A DNA stretch of 64,000 bases from Amoebophrya sp. A120. Lineage: Eukaryota > Sar > Dinophyceae > Syndiniales > Amoebophryaceae. Under the pieces are notes generated by a model. That model saw only the letters and a program-made list of their open reading frames with translations. It made no database searches and was not told the DNA's origin. The stretch lies in the NCBI GenBank assembly GCA_905178155.1, contig CAJINV010000005.1, positions 377,319-441,318 of the forward strand, in the 5' to 3' direction. The position numbers and the translations under genes are program-made. Below are positions 33,538-45,100 of the stretch, one piece after another; position 1 is the stretch's first letter, and each line of letters starts with the position of its first letter.

Positions 33538-34112
33538 CTTGGCTTATTTTAGCAAAAAGTGTAAATGAATTGCTTTACATTGAAGATGAAGGATCAGAAT
33601 TCAAAATTTAGTTTTCTATGTCACTCTCCACCGCGCACTAAAGTGTGGTATTTGTGAGTCGTATCAATTTCAAAAAGGGGCCAAAATAAGTTGACGAGTG
33701 GGCCGTAACTGGCGCTAGTAGTACTTGATGGAGCAAAGTGAGAGTTGTACTTTCAGTTCCTGTCGTAATCCATGGAAAAGTAGACGTAGAGGGCTCCCAC
33801 TTGAACTTACGTACTTCTCGAGAAGAGCAGCACTTCTTCACGGGTACTAGTAGCGAACATCGTAGACGCGCATTATCGCTGCTGCTGCTTCGCATTTTTC
33901 GTAATGTGTATTTCATTCATCTCTGAGCGTTGCAAAGTTGCTTGTCGTATACATAGAAAGTAAGTACACAAAAAAGAACTCTGATGTGTACCGGAGAAGG
34001 AGATCGCGGCTTGACTCAATTATTACATGCCACGAGGCAAGTTGATTTTTCGCTTTTGTCAACTTTCTTGCACAAACCTTCGAAGTGGATGGAAGCTTCG
34101 AAGTAGGTTTTT
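33538..34112. other. Intergenic region, no gene recognised
   Basis: AT-rich spacer between two same-strand genes; short open frames have no features. Confidence 0.5.
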
Positions 34113-34850
34113 TCACATCTTCTTCTGGTGTGTCTTGCCCACGTCTACGACCAGGTCATCGTCCGACTCGATTCCAGACGAGGCTGTTGGTTTTTCGACC
34201 TCCGGAGCAGCCCCAGCTCCTTTGCGCTTTTTTCCGCTGCCTTGTGCAGCATTGAAGGTCGGGGCGTCCAGCTGAAAATCCGCTTTGGTGGCATTTTCGT
34301 CGTCCCGGCGCTGGCGTTGCTCGTGCAGATGATCCAATATGATGCCGAGCCTTTTCCGACTGGCCGCATCAACTGCGAGTTTTCCCGTTCGATGCGGTCC
34401 CAGAGACATTGTGAGGTCTCTAGATCAGCCTCTCAAAACTCCAAAAGTCTGCGCGACGCGCAAACGGGGAACGGCTTTGCTTTTGCAGGTAGAGTTTTTC
34501 CGTTGGTCGTAAGAGATACCGACAGGCAACTCAACTTTGGCATTGCCGCAATGAATGAACGCACGCGCGCCGTCGCGTGTTTTTGGCTTAAAGCGGGTCT
34601 CGTGCTTGAGATGCAGCAGCCGCGTTTCCAGAGATTTGCTTCCGTCGGCCCACATTAGCGTGTAGCGATAATGCGACGGCTTCCTACGTTTCCTGACAGG
34701 CTTTACTCGCTCCGAGACTGCTGTGAGCATGGCTGTATACCACCCATCTGTTCCATCGACATGCGGCCACTTCACCCGGATTAAGGTCCCTGCGCGGTAC
34801 GCGGCCTCGGGGTCGGCGACCGTTTTTTCGTAGCGCTTGACGACGACCAT
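34113..34850 (-). CDS. Small basic protein with Tudor/SH3-like segment, two exons
   Basis: Exons 34850-34520 and 34372-34113 around a 147-bp GT-AG intron (GTCG|GTATCT ... CTCGCAG|TT) give 196 residues; the join reads KVELPV|VDAASRK. The N-terminal part (AYRAGTLIRVKWPHVDGTDG, then WYTAMLTAVSE and YTLMWADGSKSLETRLLHLK) has the strand-turn-strand look and aromatic/basic residues of a Tudor- or chromo-barrel-like fold. The C-terminal part is charged, with a basic patch (GSGKKRKGAG) and an acidic tail (GIESDDDLVVDVG). A chromatin or RNA-associated role is plausible by inference. A (GAT)n stretch lies just upstream of the start. Confidence 0.6.
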
Positions 34851-35366
34851 GATGATGATGATGGTGCTACTGAGTAAAGGGCTGAAATAGTGGGATTATC
34901 TCGTGCAGATGGAAATGAGGGACTAAAAAATAAACAGAAAAAAAGACCAGAGAGACGCAATGCAGCGATCGAAGGGGGCCTAAAGGCTCGCTAACGCGTT
35001 CATATGGAAATGACTTTTGTCGCTTCGGGGTTCGCTTGTCGATCAAAAAACCACACTGACTTATGGTGCCCATTCCATTTCACTGGAGGTGCTAGAATTC
35101 CGAGGGTATCTCAACAAGGACTAAGTTGTACTTTGCAGCACGAATTCAAAGACAGAAGACGAGGATCACGTTCGGAATCAATCGGTGAAGCGTTACCAGT
35201 CTTATCTTTTTTCTGCATTTCTTTTTTTTCAGATTCAGTGTGCGAAACATAGATAGAAACAAGAAAGTTTGTGCATTCGAAAGACAGCACATCTGATCAT
35301 TTACATTGTATTTTGTCTGGCCGACGGCACGACTGGTGATTCACCACCTTTGCTGTATAGAAGCCT
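34851..35366. other. Intergenic region, no gene recognised
   Basis: Spacer between same-strand genes; only shadow and short frames. Confidence 0.5.
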
Positions 35367-36767
35367 TCACGTCACCTTCTCATTTGATTGCTTTTTCTCC
35401 TCTGCCACGAGAAAAGGTTCGTCCGCCGTGCTCTGTATCGTATTCTCCGGCTTTTCGGTTTGTGGATTGTGATTCTTGTTTGCACCTCCACCAGTAGCAG
35501 CCACGACACTTGCCGTGCGCTCGCCCGCCTCGTCGCTGGCCGCTCCGATCTGCTGGTTCTCATGCTCTGGTATCTTCAGTTTCACATCTTCGGCTCCTGC
35601 GTCCTTCACCACATCCAGACTCAGCAACGCCACCGCTTTCTCGCTTTCCCGTCTTTTCTCCGCGAAGACGACACTACTCAACGCCGTTTGCAGCGCCGTG
35701 CCGGCGTTTCCGGTGTCCCACAACTCTTTCAACCGGATGGTTCGGGGTCGCTGATCCTTGGCGACCGTGTGGCCGACCTTGTTGAAGTAGTTCTGCTGCT
35801 TTTCCTCGGACGGGTAAAAGACGTTGGTCTGCAGCCAGGGGTTTTCGGAAAAGCCCTGCACGAAGGTCTTGATGTCCGCGACGTCCTTGCCCAGAACCTG
35901 CGCCACCTCTGCAATGCTGCTTTTTGCGGCCGCAAACTGCTCCGGGGTTTGCGCGTAGATGCCACTCCGCACCTTGTCCCCCCGGACATCGAACTGGCCG
36001 CCGCCGTCCAGGGGGTCGACGTTGGTCCAGAAAGCGTGGAGAATATCCGGGGTGAAGGGCAGGGAAGTGCGGAACTGAACAGCCTCGGTGTACCTGTTGT
36101 TCATTACGTTGAGAGAGCTTCGCTACTTCAGCGGATGAGTGCTTTCAGCGTTAGTGTAGTACATGAAACAACAGAATGCAGCAAAACAGAGATCAACGTA
36201 AAACAGATAGAGAGCTCGGTTAATATACAGCTCTGGATCGTGGATGTGGTAATGGACGTAGCGCTCCGGTCCCGCGGTTGGTCCTCCTCCGTACTGTGAC
36301 CGGCCCGCCTGCAGTTGACCCCGCGTCGTAGCACCGGCGAACGGACCGACCAATCCGGACAAGATGGTTTTGTTCACGCAGGGGTCTTTGGGCGTCAGCA
36401 ACTCCCGGAGAGCCTCCTCCGCGCACCAAAAACATCCCATTGCAAACATCACTTTGGGGTATTTTATGCATTCGAGCGAACTACCTTCCTGCTCACCGGG
36501 GGCCCAGGCGGGCTGGTGGTACTCGGTGGCAGTACTCGTTTGTTCCTTTGCCACCTCATTGAGAAACAGTTTCTTCTGGTTCTGTGTGTGTTCTTGCGTT
36601 GTACCCCTGTCGCTGGCTTTTGATGTGGAGGCACGACTTCTTGTCCTCTCCGCGGAAGTCGAGATCTTATGCCGGTGCAGGTTCTGGACCGCCAGCTCGG
36701 AGGCAGAGGCGAAGGGGAAGGGGGAAAGCGAGATCGCTAGCGCGGCATGCGAGAGCAACCTTTCCAT
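35367..36767 (-). CDS. MSRA: Peptide methionine sulfoxide reductase A, copy 1, two exons
   Basis: Exons 36767-36229 and 36093-35367 around a 135-bp GT-AG intron (CT|GTATATTAAC ... AACAG|G) give 421 residues. MsrA reduces methionine-S-sulfoxide in oxidised proteins using thioredoxin. The catalytic motif is FAMGCFWCAEEA (family GCFWC/G-x-E, nucleophilic first Cys). After the intron come YTEAVQFRTSLPF, HAFWTNVDPLDGGGQF and SGIYAQTPEQ, matching the family's H(A/V)EAV, (V/H)DP(T)..GGQF and S(A)IY blocks. C-terminal QNYFNKVG fits the usual end, but about 125 further residues, disordered and acidic, extend it. The N-terminus (MERLLSHAALAISLSPFPFA) resembles a signal or transit peptide. The tandem paralog follows at 37.7-40.1 kb. 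Confidence 0.85.
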
Positions 36768-37687
36768 ACTTCTTTGCTGTAGCTTTTCTTGCGCAGTGAC
36801 GAAATTATACGATTATTCCCCTCGGCCTCGCGCTCGCTCGGACTTGATGCTTTTAGAAGTCACATGTTGCTGTGAATACTCACTGTTTTCTTGGGGACAA
36901 AGACAAAAGACGGGAGAACCAATGAATACATGATCGAACAAGCTCCCGCTCATGCTCTGCTCCACTCAACTGTCAAATCTTATGCTTGCATTTTTTAATC
37001 CCCCTTGTTATTATGTTTATCTTCGTATAAGAATCTGGTTTGGGAATCAATCGCGCTTTTCTTTTGCCTCCTCTCAATATCGTCGCCTTTGACAACTGAG
37101 AAAACATCATTCTAGGGGGTAGTCCAGAATCGCGTCGAATTCTCACCCTTTGAGATAGAAGCAAAGCTTTCTATGTCTACTTACATCCAATGGCGGGGAG
37201 GTTCTTTTCATCTGTACAAGAATAGTGCCGTAGTTTCCTTTGGTTATCCTCGTGCCCCATCTAGTTTTCTGTACATTAATTTCGATTGTTGTTGTTCGGC
37301 TGGTGGCATCGGAGTCCGATATTTCCGATGCCCTCGCAATAAGGATACCGATGCCCTCCCCCTCGCAGCAAGTATACAATGGTTCAATTTATTAAGTCTA
37401 CTACTTCGTATTCTGATGCTCTCTTCTCAAAGCATACATCAAACATAGGTGGCAGGGGGCTCCAGCATCCTGAAACTTGAACGTCAGACTTACGGTCAAA
37501 CTACCGCGCAACATATATAAGGCGTGCTGCGTCAGCGTCCTGTCAATAACAACAGAAAAGGTCAGAATGAAGTCAATATCTGGCAACTGCTACTGAAACT
37601 GAGTTCAACACGAATTTGTCGAACAAATTTTTTTTCGTTTACTCCCTCTCTTTTCGTTCCGCGTCACAAATCCCCGAAAAACCTGCT
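36768..37687. other. Intergenic region between the two MsrA copies
   Basis: About 0.9 kb, AT-rich, no gene recognised. Confidence 0.5.
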
Positions 37688-40075
37688 TCACGACATCACC
37701 ACGGTGTCGGCATGATTGGTCGAAGAGTGCTCATCTTTCGCCGCAGCTGCTGTCGCCGTCGCGGGTTTTTGTTCGGGCTTTTCCGCGCCGCTGCATCCCG
37801 GACAGGAGAGAAATGCGCTTTCCGGCGTCGCTTCCGCCACAGCATCCTCGGCCCCACGCGCCGCGCTGTCGATGTCCACAGTCGCTTCTAGTAGTGGACC
37901 ACCACCGGTGGTCTTGTTTCCGCGCAACGCAACCCCTGCAGACGTAGTGGTCATTCCCATCGCCGACTTCAGTGCGTCCGTAACCCCCTGCGTCCACAGC
38001 TCGTTCAGCCTCATCGTCCGCGGCGCCTCCTGGCCGGGCTTCTGGTCCGGGTTCTGGCCGAAGTAGTTCTGCTGCGAGGCTTATCAAGTGCAAATATGTC
38101 TGGGTCTGGAACAAGGTTTTGCAAGTTTGTCATGCATCTTTTGGATCATACAGATGCTCTGGAATGCGCGCAAGAGCAATACAAGTTTTGTTCAGGTCTC
38201 CCGATGCCTATTCTGCATGAGAAACTTCCTATTTGCATAGCGAAAAGTGGACAGCTTTTGGCTTTCATGCAACACAAATTCTTGCGTAGTCCAGAATTTG
38301 CATGCCAAGTTTGGATTCTTCCAGACCCAGACATTTTTGCAGTGCATAAGGCTTCGACCGGGTGGAACTTGTCGGTCGAGGCCATCTCGACGATGAAGGT
38401 TTTGATGTCGGCGGGTTGCTTTGAAAGCGCGGTTATGGATTGCAAATATGTCTGGAAACTTGTAATGCTAAAAGTGAATGATAGACGCACTGCAATACGC
38501 AGCTATGCATGACAAATTGTATTTTGGCTACCATGTCTTACGTATTCCGCATGGCAAACTGCGTTTTTGCATGACAGATAAGAGGGCTTTTTCGTGCCTA
38601 TGGAACACAGATTCTCGAGTCATGCCAGACAAGCATGACAAACTTGCACTCTTCCAGACCCAGGCATTTTTGCATTTGATAGCGGTCGCGACCTGGCCGA
38701 GCGAAGTTTCGGCCGCGGTTTTTTGTTCTGCTGACTGCGCGTACACGCCGCTGACGTAGGATTCGCCCTTGTTCTGGAACTGGCCGGAGCCGTCGAGGGG
38801 GTCGATGTTGGTCCAGAAAGCGTACAGGACGTCGGGCGTGTAAGGGGTGGAGGTGCGGAACTGGACCGCTTCGATGTACCTGTGATGGAAGGAGGAAACT
38901 CATCATGGCAGGGGGAGTCTTGCAGTAGGTGCGGGTGCGCTCGGATGTGACATTCAATCTTAGGCAACCCGTTATGCAACTCAAAGCATAGCTGCGAAAG
39001 CAAACACCAGCGAAAGCAAACACCAGCGAAAGCAAACACCAGTCAATATTCGCAAATAAATACTAAAATACTTTTCCGGCAGCGACAAATGGTTCGCGTA
39101 CGTAACTTCGCCCCCGCCTGCCGGCGTTGGCCCCACCAGGCCCGATTTGATGGTGGAAGCGACACACGGATCGGAGCTGAAAACTTCCCGCATTGCCTCC
39201 TCCGCACACCAAAAGCAGCCCATGGCGAAAACAACTAGCGGATTCTGGTCGCAAGAAGTGGTTGAAGCTGCCGCGGTGACGGGTTTCGTTCGTTGCCCCG
39301 TTTGCTTTTCTGAAGATGACGCTGCAAGTGAACCGGTACTGGTTCCCGCCGCGGGTGCGGCCTTCACCCATTTTTCCCCAAAACCCGTGCCGCCAATGTC
39401 CATTTCGGCACTGCCGTCGTCCTTCAGCGTCACACTCAGATCCCCGTGGGCCTGCATGCTGTGCTGTTTCGTTTCATCGGTGGGGTCGCGCTGCAAGTCG
39501 CCGGTTTGACCTTGAGTGAAAGGAGAGATTTGGTTCGATAAGCTACTCATGCCATGAGTTTGCCGGGTAGTTCACATGGAAATGGAGAACCAACATGAGC
39601 GATTTTGTTCAATTTCTTCTATACCTTTCAGCAGCTTCCCGCCATTTTCGAACGAAATTCCGTAAATTGTGTCGTGAAGCGCCCAACTGCTCCCGCCCCC
39701 GGCTCCTAGCCACACCCACATATCCTTTGTGGAATCCAGCTCTCCTGCTTTTTCCGGAAACACCGTCTTATCCGTGTTTTCTTTGCTGTTCCCCTGGGTG
39801 TCCTTGTCTGCTGCGGTGACGTAGATCGCACCGCCGCCGCTACTGTAGATCCCGTAGTAGGGCGTGCGTGGGTCGTCGGCGGTAGCTGCGGCTGCGGACG
39901 CGTGTTTCTGCGCTCGACGCTGTTGAACGGTTTTCGCAACTGCAAAAGAGGTGGTGAATGATGATAGCGAAGGACCCGAAAAGATTGGCAGCAACGCAGA
40001 AGTAGCGAAGAGCCGGGTCCTTAAAGAGCTACCGGCAGAGTGGGCCTCGTGTCGGCGGGCGAAAAGGGCCGACAT
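37688..40075 (-). CDS. MSRA: Peptide methionine sulfoxide reductase A, copy 2, with extra N-terminal domain and two introners
   Basis: Exons 40075-39625, 39510-39072, 38879-38682, 38428-38349 and 38076-37688 join in frame to 518 residues. Introns 1 and 2 (114 and 192 bp) are GT-AG; introns 3 and 4 are introners. The core has FAMGCFWCAEEAMREVF, then YIEAVQFRTSTPY, YAFWTNIDPLDGSGQF, SGVYAQSAEQ and QQNYFGQ. The introner joins read VATA|LSKQPADIKTF and HPVEA|SQQNYF and line up with the uninterrupted copy 1. N-terminal to the core is about 140 residues absent from copy 1. It is Gly/strand-rich (YYGIYSSGGGAIYVTAADKD; WVWLGAGGGSSWALHDTIYG; GDLSVTLKDDGSAEMDIGG) and follows a Ser/Arg-rich possible transit peptide starting at the ATG for MSALFARRHE. 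The C-terminal ~100 residues are low complexity. Confidence 0.85.
38082..38348. mobile_element. Introner element, TIR family A (MsrA copy 2, last intron)
   Basis: 267 bp between aggct duplications (38077-38081 and 38349-38353). Left end tatcaagtgcaaatatgtct, then gggtctgg; right end cttccagacccagacatt ending cagtgcata. Confidence 0.92.
38434..38681. mobile_element. Introner element, TIR family A (MsrA copy 2, third intron)
   Basis: 248 bp between gcggt duplications (38429-38433 and 38682-38686). Left end tatggattgcaaatatgtct is truncated just after (gtctggaaact); right end cttccagacccaggcatt ending catttgata. Confidence 0.92.
38995..39042. repeat. 16-bp tandem repeat, three copies, inside an MsrA intron
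   Basis: Three perfect copies of cgaaagcaaacaccag within the GT-AG intron 38880-39071 of MsrA copy 2. Confidence 0.95.
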
Positions 40076-40553
40076 GGTTTCGACAGCACTGAGCGGAGTA
40101 AACGTAGTTGATTCAAAGAACAAACAGTGCTGTTGCGCACTGTCAAAGTCGGAAACTACCACGCTTCCTCCTTCTCACTGCAAGATGGAAAAAGCGTAAG
40201 CGTGACGAGGTTTTGGCACTCAGAATGCAATCATGTTTATTGCGAACAAGAAGAAAAAAGACGATGTAGACGCTGCCCACGAATAGTCCGACGACCCCGA
40301 GCCCAGTGCGACGTCAAAGCAATGTAAAATGACGAAGGTTTATTTCATCATGTATACTTACTTAGTCTTCCAACGAACAAGCGCAGCCCGATTGTATGCA
40401 AACGCCGCTGACGAGCCTGAGGCGCTGCATTTCTCATTTGAATATAATAGCGCGAGCGAAAGCGTAAGTACTTGAACGTGCGTTCCTGCTTGGGTCTCTT
40501 AGGAATTTCATTCTTGAGCTGAAGTTCTTGTATATTTGAAAGAGTCCTTTGCG
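40076..40553. other. Intergenic region, no gene recognised
   Basis: Spacer between same-strand genes; nothing seen. Confidence 0.5.
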
Positions 40554-41966
40554 TCAGACCTGAGATAATATTTCGTGGACTCTTCTTTCATTGGTATACT
40601 GCTCTGGACTCTGTCTCTTGCTGTTGTCCATGACAACTGCACCGAACTCTGCATTCCGGATCTCCTCAAGTGTTGGGAAACTCTGCTGCACCCCGGCTTT
40701 CGAGACTGAGAGACTTGCTGCTGCACAGGCTATGCGGAGTATCTCGGCGTCATCTTCTGGCATATCGCACCGGCAGAAAAGGAGAGCGAGAACGCCCAAG
40801 AAACAGTCTCCTGCCCCGACGGTGCTAACAAGGTTTTTAATCTTGCCGGGTACCGCACGCACCTCACCGAGGTCATCTTCTTTGCCTTCATTATTGTTAC
40901 GTTTTTGCCGTACCATGAGAGCACCCTTTTCGCCCAGCGTAGCAACTACGCATGGCCACTCGGAATTTTCGAATTTCGGCTTCAATGCAGTAAGCAAACC
41001 CACACTGCAAGCTACCGGCCGGGCCTTCCATGTTTCCCCTATGGCTTTCTTTACCTTCTGCGGCACTACTGCTTCGAACAGCTCTTCGAGTTCTACCTCG
41101 TTTACGCAGATGCAGTGCGCCAGCTTGATCGCCTTCATGATTTTCGTGTGTATCGCACCACTGCGAGCGCCGTCCGGGACGGGGGCAACATTTAGGATCG
41201 TGCGTCCCTTGATCGCAGCTCGAACTGGAATTTTGCAGTGTTGTTTCCATACATCAAGAGCTCGGCAGAAAGATGACCATAAGATGAGGATCGTATAGAA
41301 ATCAAATAATGTCTTCTACAACAATCACAACTTACATGCAGTACCAATTTCCATCGCACGAATGGTGACATCCAGCGGCGACTCGCACTGGCAAACCAGG
41401 ACCTTGCAGCGAGATAGCAATTTCTTGCAGGATTCTGACTCGATGTCGGCAATAGTCAAATCGTCGTTTGCTCCGCCGGCGACGATGATGGAATTTGTGT
41501 TTTCTGCGATCGTGATCGACGCTATACCCGACGGCTTGTCATTCGATGTGAAAACCCATTTGTCAGACACGCCGTTTTTCCGCAGATTTTCCCTCGTCGC
41601 TCTCCCTATCTCGTCGTTGCCAAGCTTCGAAATCAATGCAACTTGTAGTTTTTTTGTCGTCGCCTCGCGATTTTCGTTCGCCTGTACTTGCTCCGTTTTC
41701 TGTTTCTTTGCTCGGGGGGAGGTGGGCGACGAGGAACTCTGCTTTGCTTTCTGTTCCGGTCCTATCGACAGCAAGAGCTTCCCGGCCGCAACCGCTTGAT
41801 TCGCGCCTTTTCCGCCAAAGCACTCTTCATACTTGTGACCGAGGATTGTCTCCCCGGGCTTGGGGAATTTGTTCGCATGGACGATGAGATCCTTGTTGCA
41901 GTTTCCGAGAACAACGATCTCCGGGTAGTGCTCGTCGTGGTCAGCGGAACTGGAACTGGCTGCCAT
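40554..41966 (-). CDS. RBKS: Ribokinase (PfkB family sugar kinase), two exons
   Basis: Exons 41966-41336 and 41224-40554 around a 111-bp intron (GCAT|GTAAGT ... TTCCAG|TT) give 433 residues, against about 310-320 in typical ribokinases. The excess is a charged insert at about 68-95 (QKAKQSSSSPTSPRAKKQK). Ribokinase phosphorylates D-ribose at O5. PfkB landmarks in order: IVVLGNCNKDLIVHANKFP with GETILGHKYEECFGGKGANQ (sugar-binding GGKGANQA), ALISKLGNDEIG, GIASITIAENTNSIIVAGGA, ILNVAPVP, VNEVELEELF, CVVATLGEKGAL, and the catalytic STVGAGDCFLGVLALLF with the GAGD base. C-terminal AAASLSVSKAGVQQSFPTLE is also typical. Likely cytosolic. Confidence 0.92.
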
Positions 41967-42148
41967 TTTGTCTAGAATTTACGACAGTCGTGTGCATTCA
42001 ACAAAAATGCGATTTACCACGATAAGAAATAGGCTTTTGAAGATTGATCGTATAAGGAACGGCACACTACAACTGCATCACCACCCCGAGATCCTCTTAT
42101 CTTATTCAGAATTGGTTTGCTTGTGGGACGAAAAAAGAGATCTGTGTA

Positions 42149-45100
42149 TCATCTGCTTCCACCACAGCAAATCGCAACAACACCGGGACTCCTGCAACTG
42201 AAAAACTGCACAACTTTTCTTTTCCTGAATAGCTCTGTTTGTTGTTCAACATGATCGTGAAGATTCAAAGTAGATTCATCCAAACCGTTCATCTGCTTGT
42301 CCATTGCCTTGGCAAAAACTCTTTTCGCAATTTTGGTTTTCGCGTTCACGACAATTTCCTGGGTTCTTCGCATCCAACGTATCAGATAATCATCGGAGAG
42401 CTTCTTCGCCAAGTCCGTCATGTTGTGAAACTGCACGACATGCGGGCCCCAGCTGTAGAAGTCCAGCTTCGATGCCCAGTAGTAAAACGCCGGCTTGGAT
42501 TCGAACATGCGGAACGGGCTGTATTTCGCGGTCCTTGGGCAGAAGCGGTTGCAGTTTTCCGCCGGTTCTCCTCGGAGCTGTTTCGCTTCGTTTTTCTTAT
42601 GCGAGTGCACGACCTCCCCCTCATTTGTATGGCATGAACAGCAATACAAACACCAGTACAGGTGGACCCTATGCATGACAACTTCATGCGCGGCATTTAG
42701 TACTGTTTGGGATTCCGAAATTTGTCATGCACACAGTGGCACAGGGCAGCAACACAACTGGATTTGGGTTTTTGCATGACAAATGGGGGAGAGGGGAAGC
42801 TGTGCACTCTCATACTTCTGTGAAGTCGTTGTGAACACCCCGTCCTCGTCGTCGACAAACGGGACATCGAAGGGCAAAACCGTGTCTGCTTCTGTGGCTA
42901 GATGCTTCTCGTAGTTCTTGAAACCTTCTGGAACCGTTTGCTCAGCGGCGAGGATTGAGTCTTTCTCCGCTTCTGTCAGCCAGCCGAGCTCTTTGGCAGT
43001 GAGTAAGGAAGTTGTTCTTGACTCGGGCGCTTGATCGTCGGTGGCGTTCAGGAAGTCATGCGGGGAGAGTGTCGAGGTGCTTGCGTCTATTTCTGATCCC
43101 TCAGCACTGTTGTTTTTTTCTCCCTCCTCGTTATTTGCTGGAACGGAATACAGCAGCTTTCTCTTTCGCAAAATCTCTTCCATGGGTCGAAACGCCTTTC
43201 CGCTGTTGCCGTAATAGCTCGGGTGCCAGGAGTACAAGATCTCGTTTAGCATCACACTTCTCGAGTACGTGCCGAGGTACGGATCGTGGTCTTCTGGTGC
43301 TGAATTCGCTTCAGGTTCTCCTGCTCTTTCCCCAGAAGTCGCAGTACCGCCCTCCTCGGCCTTCGCCTTCCTCTCAAAAAACGCCTGTCTTTCCAACCGT
43401 CTCAGCACCACCCGCTGTAGGTGGAGGTGCCAGCGCCAGAGTAAGGCGACCGAGGGGGCGAACAACGGGATGCCCAAGGCGTGCGCCTCGTGCCAGAACA
43501 TGGGGACGGTGGAGTAGGGCATAATGACCATGGCCTTCACATCCCTCAAGACGTCCGCCCATTCGTATTTCCGGTTCGCGAAGTGACGGCCCCAGCTGCT
43601 CAGGATCACGGGGGCGTGGGAAAATTCCTCTTGCTGCGTGTCTACTTGGTCGACGGTAGACCCGCTTATTCTTTCCGCCGTTCCCGGTGCATGAGTTGAT
43701 TGTGATACAACAGCATGTTCCGTTTTGCCGTACAACAGACTCCCTTCCTTCCTGCTTTTCACCACCGCGTCCTCGTTGTAGTCTCGGCACAGCCGAAACG
43801 AATTCCGCAACCCCATCCGCTCGACGAGCAAAACTTCCCACCTGGTCGTTTTCTCCGCGCCCGTTTTCGCCGCCTCCTTCTGGATCCACTTCACAAACCG
43901 GGAGTACAGCGCGGAAAATTCCGGCCAAGGATACGGGGATTTTTCGGCGGACGCCATCATCCCGCGGTCCGGGTCCCAGAGCACGCGCCACAGGTCGGCC
44001 TGGTCGTATTTGCATAAATGTTCTGGGGGGATCGGGTCTACTGGTGGTGGAGATGATGGTGCGGGTGGTGGTGGTTGTATTGCGGTTTCCGTTTGTGCTT
44101 CCTCGCCTCCACCAGCGGCGTTTACTGCTCCATCCGAAGAAAGCCCCACATTGTCTACTTCGTGCTCCCTGTGCGTCTTCGCGTCCGACCCCACCGCGGA
44201 CAAATACAGGTAGTCTTTCACCCTTCGCTTCGTCTTTTCGTCCGCACTGGCCGGTACGAAGGTCTCGTGCTGGATTTTCACGAAGTTGTCGAGCCGGTCC
44301 GCGGTGATCCTGGCTTTGTAGATCTGCCGGAGCAGCTCCTGCACCTCCAGAATCCAATCGCCGACCTCCGTCCGCACCCACTCAACCAGCCAGGCATCAC
44401 CCGCGGACCCGCCGTGCGCACCGGGAAGCTTGCGGCCGCCGAACAGGACGTATTGGAGGTGGGGGTGGTGGTCTTCGGGCACATCGACTGCAGCTCCTTC
44501 AGGTGTCACAATTTCGCTGTCGCTGTTTGAAACTGGCGAAGTGGTAGTCATCGTCGAGGGAGCACTGCTCAATTTTACGAACCCCGATTCCTCCGCGTGG
44601 TACCTTTCCCAAGCGTCTCTCGTCGCCGGATCCGCCAGCAATGCGTCTCTCGTTGGGTAGACGATGGGGAAATCGACAAAATTTTTCCGCCCAGCTAGGT
44701 AATCCAGAAACGCCATGTCGAAGGTGCTGACGGCCACGGACACCAGATTCCGGTTTTGCAACACGTCGTCGAGAAAAAACGCTACATCTTGCTCCGTTTG
44801 CAGCCCTATCAAATGCAAAAATGTCTGGGTCTGGAAGAGTCTGAGATTTGTCATGCATGTTTTGCATGACTCGGGATGTCTGTAATGCACGACCGCTCAT
44901 CACAGACTTTGAGAGGGCTTCCTGATGCCTACTCCGCATGACAAACGCCCTCCCCGCGTAGCACAAACTAGACTCCTCTTGCTGGTCATGCAATACAGAT
45001 TTTTCTAGAGTCCAAAGCAAGCATCACAAGTTCCAATCTTCCAGACCCAGACATTTTTACAGTTGATAAGCCCCGCGAGATTCAAGTGCGGCACGTAGAC

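Noticed and set aside
43374-44381. 335-residue open frame on - overlapping the glycosyltransferase-like gene
   Set aside because: Shadow of the longer frame, which has the signal peptide, introner joins and motif; this one is low complexity.
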